Source: Flavivirga algicola
GTDB lineage: Bacteria; Bacteroidota; Bacteroidia; Flavobacteriales; Flavobacteriaceae
DNA length: 64,000 bases
NCBI RefSeq assembly: GCF_012910715.1
Contig: NZ_JABBHF010000016.1
Location: forward strand, 23,008-87,007
Reading direction: 5' to 3'
Shown: in pieces, positions 18,532-27,953 of the stretch
Numbering within the stretch: the stretch's first letter is position 1
Layout: each line of letters begins with the position of its first letter
Made by a program: the position numbers and the translations under genes
The notes under the pieces: model-generated
Database searches by the model: none
Seen by the model: only the letters and a program-made list of their open reading frames with translations
What the model was told of the DNA's origin: nothing

Positions 18532-20091
18532 ATGGCTTCAGGAAAATTATCACCAAGACAGAAAATGATTAATCTGATGTATTTAATATTTATTGCGATG
18601 CTCGCTTTAAATATGTCGAAAGAAGTACTTTCAGCATTCGGATTAATGAACGAGAGACTCGTAGACTCTAATAAATCAGCTAAAGAGCGTAACCATAGTT
18701 TCGTTGAAAACTTAAAGCTTAAAGCAGAAGAACAACCAGAAAAGTATGAGCCTTTAAAAGCTAAAGGAGAAGCATTAGACAAGCTGGCAACCGATTTTGA
18801 TTCGTATCTTGAAGAATTGAAAGGTAAAATGACAGCAACAGTTGATGATCCTACAGATTACGAAATTATGGACAAAGGGGATTACCTAGACCAAAATTTC
18901 TTTAAGGGAGATAAACTTAAACCAGCTGGTGAAGAGTTTTTAAACCAAATTAACACGTTTAGAGAAGGTGTTATCAATTTGCTTAAAGACGAAAAAGGTA
19001 TGGAAGAGATCCTTAAAGATGTTAAGGACAAGTTTAATACAGATGCTGTTAAAAGAGGAGCAGGTACTGTAGATTGGTTAGATCATAACTATAAAGGTTT
19101 TCCTTTGGTTGCTTCTTTAACTAAAATGACACAACTTCAGGCAGATATTAAAACAACAGAATCTGAAGTATTGTCTAATATGTTACAAGGGACACTTGCT
19201 GGAGAAGTATCTATGACTAACTATACTACTTTAATGGAAACATCAAAATCTGCTTACTTTAATGGTGAGAAATTTGATGGACAAATCGTATTAGGTCGTA
19301 AAGATGCTTCTACAAAACCAACCCGAGTAGAATTAACTTTAGATGGTAGACCACTTAAAGAAGATCAATACGTTATAGAAGAAGGAAAAGTAAAGTTGAA
19401 AATAGGAACAGGTGGCGTAGGTGAACACAAAATTGAAGGGAAATTAATTTTTGCTCAAGATGGAGAAGAAATTGAAGTACCAGTAAAGTCATCATTTGCT
19501 ACGGTTTCAAAACCAAATTCAGCAACCATCTCAGCAGATAAAATGAATGTTGTATATCGAGGTGTTAAAAACCCTATGACTATTTCGTTTGCTGGTATTC
19601 CAGATAATAAAGTATCTGCGAGTGCTCAAGGTTTATCAAGAGCTGGAGGTAGTAAATATGTCATGGATGCTACCAGAATTAAAGGTAGAGAAGTAACTAT
19701 CAATGTAAGTGGTACTTTGCCAGGTGGACAAAAAGTAAGTGATAGAGCTAGTTTCCGAATTAAAGACTTGCCAAAGCCAACAGGAACGGTAAGAGGAGAA
19801 GACGGTGCTATAAAAATGCAACGAAACGCTCTTGGAATATCTACTATTGGTGCAAAGTTTGATGATTTCGATTTTGAATTACCATTACGAGTAACTGGAT
19901 TTAAATTTAAAGTTCCAGGACAACCAACAATAACTGTTAGAGGTAACAAGTTAGATAGTAGAGCTAAAGGTGCATTGCGTAAAGCAAAGCGTGGATCTGG
20001 AGTTCAAATATTTGATATTGAAGCTAAGGCCAAAGGTGTTAGCGTGATACTTAAAAAAGTATCTCCAGTTTTTGTTGAGATAACAAATTAG
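18532..20091 (+). CDS. gldM: Gliding motility / T9SS motor protein GldM
   Basis: 519 residues. Arg9 precedes a single N-terminal membrane helix (MINLMYLIFIAMLALNMS, about 12-29) that sits inside the GldL ring. The rest is a periplasmic stalk of four domains: a helical first domain to about 220, then beta-rich domains (NGEKFDGQIVLGR; GGVGEHKIEG; AKGVSVILKKVSPVFVEI). GldM carries motor torque across the periplasm to the GldK-GldN ring. Length and start agree with the family. Confidence 0.97.
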   Translation: MASGKLSPRQKMINLMYLIFIAMLALNMSKEVLSAFGLMNERLVDSNKSAKERNHSFVENLKLKAEEQPEKYEPLKAKGEALDKLATDFDSYLEELKGKMTATVDDPTDYEIMDKGDYLDQNFFKGDKLKPAGEEFLNQINTFREGVINLLKDEKGMEEILKDVKDKFNTDAVKRGAGTVDWLDHNYKGFPLVASLTKMTQLQADIKTTESEVLSNMLQGTLAGEVSMTNYTTLMETSKSAYFNGEKFDGQIVLGRKDASTKPTRVELTLDGRPLKEDQYVIEEGKVKLKIGTGGVGEHKIEGKLIFAQDGEEIEVPVKSSFATVSKPNSATISADKMNVVYRGVKNPMTISFAGIPDNKVSASAQGLSRAGGSKYVMDATRIKGREVTINVSGTLPGGQKVSDRASFRIKDLPKPTGTVRGEDGAIKMQRNALGISTIGAKFDDFDFELPLRVTGFKFKVPGQPTITVRGNKLDSRAKGALRKAKRGSGVQIFDIEAKAKGVSVILKKVSPVFVEITN

Positions 20092-20099
20092 AAATATTA

Positions 20100-20133
20100 T
20101 TATTAGGGTTAGCCATATGGCTAATCCTAATAA
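20100..20133 (+). promoter_or_regulatory. Long perfect-arm hairpin between gldM and gldN
   Basis: TTATTAGG-GTTAGCC, loop ATAT, GGCTAAT-CCTAATAA forms an almost uninterrupted 15-base stem 9 bases after the gldM stop. It has no following T run. The gldM-gldN gap is 172 bases, unusually long for this operon, and also contains a fragment of the GTCGAA-type repeat near 20212-20235. It could be a 3' stabiliser or partial terminator that sets GldN level. Confidence 0.55.
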
Positions 20134-20263
20134 ATTAAAATGTATAAATAAGATGAAATATCTTATAAAAAGTTAGAAAACTAGCTGTTTTGTAGATATT
20201 GCAGGCTTGTACTGAACGCGGTCGAAGTTTTGGCCAAAGAGAAGAAACAATAAATATAAGCAC

Positions 20264-21154
20264 ATGAAATTAAAAAGTTTTTTATTAACCGTTACGACTG
20301 TTTTTACAGTGTCGGGTATATTTGCTCAAGCAAATATATTAAACGCTAAGAGCCCTGAGGAAATTGGTGTAAGAACAGAAGAGCAAAAAGAGGTTGACAA
20401 TGACAAGCCTTTAGAGTATGGTTATGTAGATGATAGAGATATTCTGTTTTCTAAAATGACATGGGAAAAAATCATTCTTGATGAACGTGCAAACTTTCCA
20501 CTGTACTATCCTACAGATACTAACAATATTGGTACTGATAGACGATCATTATATCATGTACTTATGAAGAATATTGAAAATGGGAAAATAAAAAACATTT
20601 ATGATGATTCTTATTTCACAGCTAAGCGAACTTTAAAAGATATTGAAGCCGCCTTAGTTAGAATTGATACTACAGAGCTGGGTATTGAGCAAATAAATGC
20701 TGGAGAAGAACTGTCTCCTGAATATATTAATAGAAGAGACATCACGGCTGCAGATATTAAAGAATATCATATTAAAGGTCTTTGGTATTTTGATAAACGT
20801 CAGTCTGAAATGAAATACAGGTTGTTAGGTATCGCTCCAGTAGCTCCAGATGTTAATTTTATTGATGAGCCAGAACCAGATTTAGTACCTCTGTTTTGGG
20901 TATTCTTCCCAGATGCTAGAGAAGTATTGCATGAAGCAAAATCATTCAACAATCAGAATAGCTCGATTCCTTTTTCTTTCGATCATATTTTAAACGCCAG
21001 ACGTTTTCATGGTTACATTTATAAAGAAGAAAATGTACAAGAAGATAGAAAAATTTCTGAGTATGTATCCCAAAATGCTTTAATGCAGTTATTGGAATCT
21101 GAAAGAATTAAAGATAGAATAAGAGATTTCGAATTGGATATGTGGACTTATTAA
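20264..21154 (+). CDS. gldN: Gliding motility / T9SS protein GldN
   Basis: 296 residues with a cleavable signal peptide (MKLKSFLLTVTTVFTVSGIFAQ). Typical GldN sequence follows: KPLEYGYVDDRDILFSKMTWEKIILDERANFPLYYPTD, YHIKGLWYFDKRQSEMKYRLLGIAPVAPDV and LFWVFFPDAREVLHE. It makes the periplasmic ring with GldK and receives the GldM tip. Last gene of the gld cluster; a terminator follows 28 bases downstream. Confidence 0.97.
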   Translation: MKLKSFLLTVTTVFTVSGIFAQANILNAKSPEEIGVRTEEQKEVDNDKPLEYGYVDDRDILFSKMTWEKIILDERANFPLYYPTDTNNIGTDRRSLYHVLMKNIENGKIKNIYDDSYFTAKRTLKDIEAALVRIDTTELGIEQINAGEELSPEYINRRDITAADIKEYHIKGLWYFDKRQSEMKYRLLGIAPVAPDVNFIDEPEPDLVPLFWVFFPDAREVLHEAKSFNNQNSSIPFSFDHILNARRFHGYIYKEENVQEDRKISEYVSQNALMQLLESERIKDRIRDFELDMWTY

Positions 21155-21182
21155 TCTGCAGTTTCAATTAAAATATACAAAG

Positions 21183-21209
21183 CGCTCACTTTTTAAGTGG
21201 GCGTTTTTT
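21183..21209 (+). terminator. Terminator of the gldKLMN unit
   Basis: Stem CGCTCACTT/AAGTGGGCG with a 3-base T loop and one G-T pair, followed by a T run. Confidence 0.85.
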
Positions 21210-21250
21210 GTTGTATAGGAATCCTTTTTTCTAAGTATCTTCGCAGCATC

Positions 21251-22294
21251 ATGAAAGTAGACTATATCGTTGTGGGAATAGGTCTGGCAGGCATTAGTTT
21301 TTGCGAGCAATTAAAACTGCACAATAAAACATTTGTGGTATTTGATGACACCTCGCAGTTATCTTCTACAGTAGCAGGAGGTTTATATAATCCTGTGGTG
21401 CTAAAACGTTTTACGCCTGTTTGGAAAAGTAAGGAGCAACTAGCAATAGCATTGCCACTCTATGCACATTTAGAAAAAGAACTGGATGTAAAATTAGATT
21501 ATAAAATTCCTGTATACCGTAAGTTTGCTTCACTTGAAGAACAAAATGACTGGTTTGCAGCTTCAGATCAACCCATACTTTCAGAATACCTTTCAGAAAC
21601 AATTATTAAAAATAAAAATAAGGCTGTTGAAGCCCATTTTGGGTTTGGAGAAGTTTTAAATACTGGAAGAATAGATGTAAAGACCATGATGAAAGCTTAT
21701 AAGGCAGATTTATCGATAAATAAGTTATTGTTTGAAGCCGCTTTTGATCATGATGCTGTTAATATAGAAGACGATATCATTCGATATCAAAAAATAACAA
21801 CAACTAACATCGTGTTTTCCGAAGGATATGGTATGAAACAAAATCCTTATTTTAACTACTTACCGCTAGTGCCTGCTAAAGGAGAGTTAGTCATTATTCA
21901 GGCACCAGATTTAAAAATAGACTATGTTTTAAAAGCAGGTGTTTTTTTAATTCCATTGGGTAGCGATTTATACATTGTTGGTGCCACTTATGAGTGGAAA
22001 GACTTAAGTAACGATATTACAGATAAAGCAAAAGAAACACTCTTAAACAAGCTTAAAAAGCTTATAGGCTGTTCTTTTGAGGTCGTAGATCAAGTAGCGG
22101 GAATTCGACCTACAGTTAAAGATAGGCGCCCATTAGTTGGAAGGCACCAAAAACACAAAAATCTTTATATACTTAACGGGTTAGGAACACGTGGAGTTAT
22201 GATTGGTCCTTATGTAGCAAAGCAACTTTATAATTTTATAGAAAATAATGAGCCTTTAGACGCAGAAATAGATATTGATCGCTTTTCTTTTTAG
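21251..22294 (+). CDS. FAD-dependent oxidoreductase, glycine/D-amino-acid oxidase (DAO) family
   Basis: 347 residues from MKVDYIVVGIGLAGISFCEQL. The N-terminal dinucleotide-binding GxGxxG (VGIGLAGIS, about 6-14) and the C-terminal DAO signature GIRPTVKDRRPLVGRH with NGLGTRGVMIGPYVAKQL are present. Such enzymes oxidise amine substrates with FAD; the substrate here is unknown. The frame is open back to 21197, but that part overlaps the gldN terminator region, so 21251 is the better start. It stands alone. Confidence 0.88.
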   Translation: MKVDYIVVGIGLAGISFCEQLKLHNKTFVVFDDTSQLSSTVAGGLYNPVVLKRFTPVWKSKEQLAIALPLYAHLEKELDVKLDYKIPVYRKFASLEEQNDWFAASDQPILSEYLSETIIKNKNKAVEAHFGFGEVLNTGRIDVKTMMKAYKADLSINKLLFEAAFDHDAVNIEDDIIRYQKITTTNIVFSEGYGMKQNPYFNYLPLVPAKGELVIIQAPDLKIDYVLKAGVFLIPLGSDLYIVGATYEWKDLSNDITDKAKETLLNKLKKLIGCSFEVVDQVAGIRPTVKDRRPLVGRHQKHKNLYILNGLGTRGVMIGPYVAKQLYNFIENNEPLDAEIDIDRFSF

Positions 22295-22320
22295 GGATGA
22301 TTAAACAAAAACATTTTGTC

Positions 22321-22340
22321 ATTCCTGCAAAAGCAGGAAT
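22321..22340. repeat. ATTCC-type mini-hairpin
   Basis: ATTCCTGC, AAAA loop, GCAGGAAT, preceded by GTC and followed by CT. Same pattern as the pair between groES and groL; here it lies 27 bases after a stop codon in the gap between two converging genes. Confidence 0.55.
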
Positions 22341-22458
22341 CTACTTCATTATAAATAAGTTTCAATTTGAAAAAATCACAATTTTGTAGAGAAAACAAAT
22401 TTTTGATACTTACCCAGAAATTATAATATAGCTTGCATAGAATTCAGGTTTATGCCAA

Positions 22459-22842
22459 TTATTTTTTAGCAAACGATTTGTCATAACTCATAAAAAAGTT
22501 TATCCAAATATTTCTTGAAAGTCTTAAAATAACAGGCATAAAAACAATTAAGGTAGCGATAATTGATATAAATACCACATGAATACTCGCCTTGAAAACA
22601 AAAAAGGAAATAACAAAAGCTGCAGTAGCAAATGCAATACCTACAGGGTAACTAACGTACATGGAACCATAGAAAAAAGAAGGTTCTATTTTATATTTAG
22701 TTTTGCAATTACTACAATGTTCATGCATACTTAAGGCCTCAGATAAAATATAAGGATTTTTGTTTTTAAACATAGATTCCTCATGGCACTTTGGACAGGA
22801 ACCTGTTAGAATACTATATAATTTTGTCCCTTTTTTAAACAT
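22459..22842 (-). CDS. DUF983 family membrane protein
   Basis: 127 residues. A zinc-ribbon-like start has two Cys pairs (CPKCHEESMF, CSNCKTKY), and two membrane helices follow (about 57-80 and 85-106). This is the DUF983 layout; the function of the family is not established. It is transcribed away from the ABC-F gene, with a 178-base divergent gap that contains a CATTCTGAG...GTCGAAGTG repeat remnant near 22932. Confidence 0.85.
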   Translation of the reverse strand: MFKKGTKLYSILTGSCPKCHEESMFKNKNPYILSEALSMHEHCSNCKTKYKIEPSFFYGSMYVSYPVGIAFATAAFVISFFVFKASIHVVFISIIATLIVFMPVILRLSRNIWINFFMSYDKSFAKK

Positions 22843-23020
22843 ATAATTTAATGTATTTTTGCAAGCGCAATAGAAAAATTAATTCTTGGTTATAACCAAA
22901 AGTTTCTATTAAAATAGGTTATCTCGTATATCATTCTGAGTATGTCGAAGTGAAAACGATAGCCTTAACGCAAAAATAAGCCTTTAATAATTAAAGCGCT
23001 GTAATATAAGTTACATTTCT

Positions 23021-24934
23021 ATGATGAACATTCATAATTTATCAATTTCATTTCAAGGAGAATACCTGTTTGAGGATATTACATTTAAACTAGGTAACGG
23101 GGATAGAATTGGTCTTATCGGAAAAAATGGAGCAGGTAAATCTACAATGCTTAAAATTTTATCAAAGGAAATGGAACCAGATACAGGGCAAATAGCCGCC
23201 GATAAGGAACTGAAAATTGGATTTTTAAAACAAGATATTGACTTTGTTTTGGGAAGAACCGTGCTTGAAGAAGCTTACGAAGCCTTTACTGAGATTAAAG
23301 AACTAGAGGCAAAAATGGAGGGTATTAACACCCAATTGGCAGAGCGTACCGATTACGAAAGTGAAGGTTATAACCAATTAATGATCGATATTAATGAACT
23401 TCAACATCAATATGAAATTTTAGGCGGTTATAATTATCAGGGAGATACAGAAAAAATTCTTCAGGGTTTAGGGTTTAAACGCCCAGATTTTAATAAGCTA
23501 ACCGATACCTTTTCCGGAGGGTGGCGTATGCGAATAGAACTGGCTAAATTACTTCTTCAAAACAATGATATTCTTTTATTAGATGAGCCAACAAACCATT
23601 TAGATATTGAGTCTATTATTTGGTTAGAAGGTTTCTTAAAAAATTATACAGGAGCCGTAGTTATCGTATCGCATGATAAAATGTTTTTAGATAATGTGAC
23701 CAATAGGACCATCGAGATTTCTTTGGGGAGGATTTACGATTATCCAAAACCCTATACAAAATACTTGGTATTGCGAAAGGAGTTAAGAGAACAGCAATTA
23801 GCATCTCAAAAAAATCAACAAAAACAAATTGAGCAAACAGAAAAACTTATTGAAAAGTTTCGTGCCAAAGCATCTAAGGCAACCATGGCACAATCGCTTA
23901 TTAAAAAGCTTGATAAAATTGATAGAATTGAAGTCGATGAAGATGATAATAGTGTGATGACCCTTAATTTTCCTGTATCTATAACACCTGGAAAGGTGGT
24001 GGTAGAAAGCGAAAATATTTCAAAAAACTATGGAGATAATCAAGTTTTAAAAAATATTGATTTACTCATAGAACGAGATAGTAAAACAGCTTTTGTTGGG
24101 CAAAACGGACAAGGAAAATCAACTTTAGCTAAAATTATAGTTGGAGATATAAAGCATGAAGGACATTTAAAACTCGGGCATAACGTACAAATAGGTTATT
24201 TTGCCCAAAACCAAGCAGAGTATTTAAATGGTAATAAAACCGTTTTAGATACCATGATCGATGCTGCCAATGAAACCAATAGGAGTAAAGTTCGCGATAT
24301 TTTAGGATCCTTTTTGTTTCGAGGCGATGAGGTTGAAAAATATGTGCGTGTACTTTCTGGAGGCGAACGAAATCGTTTGGCATTGGCAAAATTAATGTTA
24401 CAGCCATTCAACGTTTTAATAATGGATGAGCCAACAAACCACTTAGATATAAAGTCTAAAAATGTATTAAAAGAAGCTTTAAAAAGATTTGAGGGTACTT
24501 TAATTTTGGTATCTCACGATAGAGATTTTCTTCAAGGCTTAACGAACATAGTATACGAGTTTAAGGATCATAAAATAAAAGAGTATTTAGGCGATATAGA
24601 TTATTATTTAGAGCAGCGTAAGGTAGAAAGTCTTAGAGATGTTGAAAAGCGAACGGTCGTAAAGAAGGATGTGCCTAAAGAAAAGAAGCATCAATCGTAT
24701 GAAGATCAAAAAAAGCTAAAGTCTTTAAATAACAAGTTGAGTAATGTGGAATCTAAGATTAGTCAATTAGAACGGGATATAAAGGCTATAGATTTAGAGC
24801 TTGAAATTAATTATGAAACAGTGACTTCTAAACCGAATTTTTTCGACGATTATCAAAAAATGAAAACAGATTTACAAGGCTTTATGGAAAAATGGGAAGG
24901 GATTCAGTTGGAAATTGAGCAGTTTTCGGGATAG
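23021..24934 (+). CDS. ABC-F family ATP-binding protein
   Basis: 637 residues with two fused ABC ATPase domains and no membrane segments. First Walker A GKNGAGKS at 34-41, first signature FSGGWRMR and Walker B ILLLDEPTNHLD. Second Walker A GQNGQGKS, signature LSGGERNR and Walker B VLIMDEPTNHLD. A charged helical linker lies between them and a coiled-coil tail at the end, as in Uup-type proteins. ABC-F proteins act on the ribosome as translation factors. Start at either of two adjacent ATGs (23021 or 23024). Confidence 0.93.
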   Translation: MMNIHNLSISFQGEYLFEDITFKLGNGDRIGLIGKNGAGKSTMLKILSKEMEPDTGQIAADKELKIGFLKQDIDFVLGRTVLEEAYEAFTEIKELEAKMEGINTQLAERTDYESEGYNQLMIDINELQHQYEILGGYNYQGDTEKILQGLGFKRPDFNKLTDTFSGGWRMRIELAKLLLQNNDILLLDEPTNHLDIESIIWLEGFLKNYTGAVVIVSHDKMFLDNVTNRTIEISLGRIYDYPKPYTKYLVLRKELREQQLASQKNQQKQIEQTEKLIEKFRAKASKATMAQSLIKKLDKIDRIEVDEDDNSVMTLNFPVSITPGKVVVESENISKNYGDNQVLKNIDLLIERDSKTAFVGQNGQGKSTLAKIIVGDIKHEGHLKLGHNVQIGYFAQNQAEYLNGNKTVLDTMIDAANETNRSKVRDILGSFLFRGDEVEKYVRVLSGGERNRLALAKLMLQPFNVLIMDEPTNHLDIKSKNVLKEALKRFEGTLILVSHDRDFLQGLTNIVYEFKDHKIKEYLGDIDYYLEQRKVESLRDVEKRTVVKKDVPKEKKHQSYEDQKKLKSLNNKLSNVESKISQLERDIKAIDLELEINYETVTSKPNFFDDYQKMKTDLQGFMEKWEGIQLEIEQFSG

Positions 24935-25031
24935 TATTTGTTAAAATTTAATGCGTTTTGTCGAATAAAATAGTTTTTCGTCGATATATTACCTATTTTC
25001 GTTAGTGAATTAATCCCAAATTTACGCGAAC

Positions 25032-25856
25032 ATGAAGACTTTAAAACTTTTAGCAATCTGCTTTTTTGTAACAGCTTATTCGTTTGCTAATGTTTCATCA
25101 GCCGAAAAAGACGCATTAATTGCTTTATATAAAGCAACCAAAGGAACCCAGTGGACGGCCACTTGGGATTTAAATACCTCCATCAATACGTGGTATGGCA
25201 TAAAAGTAGAAGACAATAAAGTTGTTGAAATTAATTTGCAATTCAACAACCTTCAAGGAGAACTGCCACAAGAAATAGGAAACTTAATATACGTTAAAAA
25301 AATCAATTTAGGTTTTAATAAACTAACGGGAAAGCTTCCATTAACCCTAAAGAATTTAAAAGAATTAAGGTCTTTAGAATTGTTTATGAATAACTTTGAA
25401 GGAGATATTCCTGTAGAATTGGGTGAATTAAAAAAACTAGAAGCTTTAAAGCTTTACAGTAATAAATTTGCTGGTAACATTCCCGATTCGTTAATGAGTT
25501 TAACTAATTTAAAAGAACTTTTATTAGGAAGCAATTATTTAACGGGTCAGATTCCAAGAGAAATATATGCGCTCTCTAAATTAGAAAAGTTGAGCCTTAT
25601 GGACAACAAAATGGATGGCGAAATTCCAGTTGAAATAGGACAATTAACAAATTTAGAAGAATTATTGTTGTCTACGAACCAGTTTACAGGTGATTTACCA
25701 ATGGAACTTATGAATTTGACCAAGTTAAGCACTATGATGGTTAGTGATAATAATTTAAACGAAGAATATATTAGTACTTCTGGTAAAAACCCACCTAGCT
25801 TAATGCATATAGAAATGCAAAGTGCTACGGCTACTATGGACATTGAAAAAGAATAA
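25032..25856 (+). CDS. Secreted leucine-rich-repeat protein (plant-type LRR)
   Basis: 274 residues. A signal peptide (MKTLKLLAICFFVTAYSFANVSSA) precedes an N-cap (EKDALIALYKATKGTQWTATWDLNTSINTWYGI) and about seven LRRs of the LxGxIPxxLGxLxxL type, otherwise best known from plant receptors (NLQGELPQEIGNLIYVKKINLGFNKLTG). It is probably periplasmic or extracellular and likely binds protein or glycan; no enzyme is attached and no sorting domain is seen at the C-terminus. Single gene followed by a terminator. Confidence 0.85.
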   Translation: MKTLKLLAICFFVTAYSFANVSSAEKDALIALYKATKGTQWTATWDLNTSINTWYGIKVEDNKVVEINLQFNNLQGELPQEIGNLIYVKKINLGFNKLTGKLPLTLKNLKELRSLELFMNNFEGDIPVELGELKKLEALKLYSNKFAGNIPDSLMSLTNLKELLLGSNYLTGQIPREIYALSKLEKLSLMDNKMDGEIPVEIGQLTNLEELLLSTNQFTGDLPMELMNLTKLSTMMVSDNNLNEEYISTSGKNPPSLMHIEMQSATATMDIEKE

Positions 25857-25881
25857 TTTAAATTTTAATTTTTGCTTAAAG

Positions 25882-25908
25882 AGTCGACATAATCTGTCGG
25901 CTTTTTTA
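25882..25908 (+). terminator. Terminator after the LRR gene
   Basis: Stem AGTCGACA/TGTCGGCT (one T-G pair), 5-base loop, T run. It lies just before the CPXCG gene. Confidence 0.8.
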
Positions 25909-25919
25909 GTTTTATACAT

Positions 25920-26102
25920 ATGTTAGAGCATTATTTTACATGTCCGCATTGTTGGGAAAGGATTTCTGTATTGGTAGATAGTTCTATTTCTAAACAATCC
26001 TATATTGAGGATTGTGAGGTGTGTTGTAACCCGATACAAGTCTCACTGCAATTCTTGAATACAGAATTGATAGATTTTCAGGCAACTAGCATCGAGCAAT
26101 AA
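25920..26102 (+). CDS. CPXCG-motif cysteine-rich mini-protein
   Basis: 60 residues with two Cys pairs spaced as in a zinc ribbon (FTCPHCWERISV and EDCEVCCNPIQV). This matches the CPXCG cysteine-rich family of small uncharacterised proteins. Cytoplasmic, no signal. It sits between a terminator and the tRNA promoter. Confidence 0.8.
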   Translation: MLEHYFTCPHCWERISVLVDSSISKQSYIEDCEVCCNPIQVSLQFLNTELIDFQATSIEQ

Positions 26103-26120
26103 AATTTTTTATCTTTATGC

Positions 26121-26150
26121 TTGTTATACTTAAAAAGGATTGTATATTTG
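26121..26150 (+). promoter_or_regulatory. Promoter of the initiator tRNA gene
   Basis: TTG at 26121-26123, 19 bases, then TATATTTG at 26143-26150: an exact match to the Bacteroidota primary promoter pattern. It ends 11 bases before the tRNA. Confidence 0.85.
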
Positions 26151-26161
26151 CAGTCCAATAT

Positions 26162-26238
<77 letters not shown>

Positions 26239-26245
26239 TAAAACC

Positions 26246-26276
26246 AAGGCTTTGCAGAAATGTGAGGCCTTTTTTA
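26246..26276 (+). terminator. Terminator of the tRNA gene
   Basis: AAGGC...GCCTT with a long loop and a following T run, just after the tRNA. Confidence 0.65.
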
Positions 26277-26513
26277 ATTCTCAGGGTACAACATAGGTAC
26301 AACACTTGGTCTTGATTCTAAGTGACTCTTATCTATAGAAGATATATGTATACTACTTTTGATCTTCATACCCGTTTTAGTTGTGATTTTTCTTATAAAT
26401 AGAATGAGATTTTAAATGAAAATATTTTACATTTGTGACCTAGTAATTTTCCCTCAATATTTTAATAGCATATAAATAACTATTTAATTTACTAAACTTT
26501 TAAATATATGCAC

Positions 26514-27953
26514 ATGAAATCCTATTTTAACTACACACTTAAGTTTGTAGTTATATTATTTGTCCTAACTTTATTTTTAACAAACTGCGAAAAAGAAGCT
26601 GTTGTAGAAAAAGAACAAATTGTAGAAGAAGCGATACAGGAAAAGCTTATTAAAATTGAAGATGTCTCCGTCAATGAAATACCTCAAATTAAAAGGTTCT
26701 TAAACAGAAATCCTATAGTAACAAAGTCTGTCACCAATAAAGGAGTTAGTTCTAAAACAGATGAAACAGCATTTGGTACTGTTGATTTTTCTAATATAAA
26801 AAAACTCACAGATACATTAGGTCAAGTCACTTACACATTTAGGATGATAAAACCATCTACTCAGACAAGTGAAGTTGAAGAATATTACTTTGATAATTTG
26901 GTGATTAAAGTTTTAGGAGACAAAAGCGATTATGAAGCCTATATTTTAAGATATACTTATGGAGGAGAGTATAAAGAAGTAGATTATGAATACTATGGTC
27001 TCTCAGGTAAAATAGAACATTACCCATTAACAGAAACGTCCTTTGGATTGGATTTTATCGACCCTGGTTTAACAGCTAGAGATAGTTGTAGACTTTATGT
27101 AGTTTCGGATTGTGGAATGGCAGGTCATCATAGTAGCTTAGATTACCCATGCCAATCACAAACCTTATCAGTTACAATTTATGTAGAATGCTTCGGACTG
27201 TCAGACGAAATTCTTATCTCAGGTAATTACGTAAACCCAGATGATACAGGGGGCGATCCAAGTCATGGAGGTAGTGGTAGGCCTGGTTCAACAAGCCCTG
27301 TAAACTCTCCTTACGATGCATTAGAAATGTCAAAGTATGATGCTTTAGATAGGTTATTAAATCTTAGAAATTGGGAATTTGCTTGGCTGTATAAATTAGA
27401 AAACCATGAAACGGCAATGCAAATTTATGATTTTCTTGAAAAGGATGCCTCTGATGAAGCTAAAGAATTTGCTGAATATGTTATAAAAATTTTAATGGCT
27501 AATCCAGATGCTAACCCTTTCTTGGGTTCGGATTGTAGAAGTTTTGAATATGCCCAGCCACCAGGAGCATTACAGAAAGGATGTGCTGTCAAAAACTTTG
27601 ATCACAGGTTTTATACTACAGGTGTTAGATCTAATGGTAGCCCATACTATGGTGAAATTGATATTAATATTGATACTGCCTATTTTACTATGCCGTCTTG
27701 GATGTCTAATGGACGTGCTGCTAACCTTACAGCGCTAGCAGTTACTGCTGCGATAAAGTCCGCAGATTTATACTTTTTTTCAAACCCAGATGTTACAAAG
27801 TTTAAATTAGCAGAGGTTTTCAAAGACGCAATTAATGCTCAATTATCTTTAGTTGGAGGTAGTTTAAGCTCAGTAGCTCCCTTTCCTATACCTAACCCTG
27901 CACCTTATGTTACAAGTGTTTTAGGTATAAGTAACCCCTTTGATTGCGATTGA
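26514..27953 (+). CDS. Large lipoprotein of unknown function (island cargo)
   Basis: 479 residues from MKSYFNYTLKFVVIL. Lipobox Cys follows LTLFLTN and is followed by EKEAVVEKE, an acidic stretch like a surface export signal. A beta-rich middle domain (residues about 80-240, seven Cys) is joined by a Gly/Ser/Pro linker (DDTGGDPSHGGSGRPGSTSP) to a helical C-terminal domain with a further CysX-rich part (GSDCRSFEYAQPPGALQKGCAVKNF). No family recognised. Its stop overlaps the next gene start (TGATG), indicating coupling. Two ATGs are six bases apart (26508, 26514). Confidence 0.7.
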   Translation: MKSYFNYTLKFVVILFVLTLFLTNCEKEAVVEKEQIVEEAIQEKLIKIEDVSVNEIPQIKRFLNRNPIVTKSVTNKGVSSKTDETAFGTVDFSNIKKLTDTLGQVTYTFRMIKPSTQTSEVEEYYFDNLVIKVLGDKSDYEAYILRYTYGGEYKEVDYEYYGLSGKIEHYPLTETSFGLDFIDPGLTARDSCRLYVVSDCGMAGHHSSLDYPCQSQTLSVTIYVECFGLSDEILISGNYVNPDDTGGDPSHGGSGRPGSTSPVNSPYDALEMSKYDALDRLLNLRNWEFAWLYKLENHETAMQIYDFLEKDASDEAKEFAEYVIKILMANPDANPFLGSDCRSFEYAQPPGALQKGCAVKNFDHRFYTTGVRSNGSPYYGEIDINIDTAYFTMPSWMSNGRAANLTALAVTAAIKSADLYFFSNPDVTKFKLAEVFKDAINAQLSLVGGSLSSVAPFPIPNPAPYVTSVLGISNPFDCD

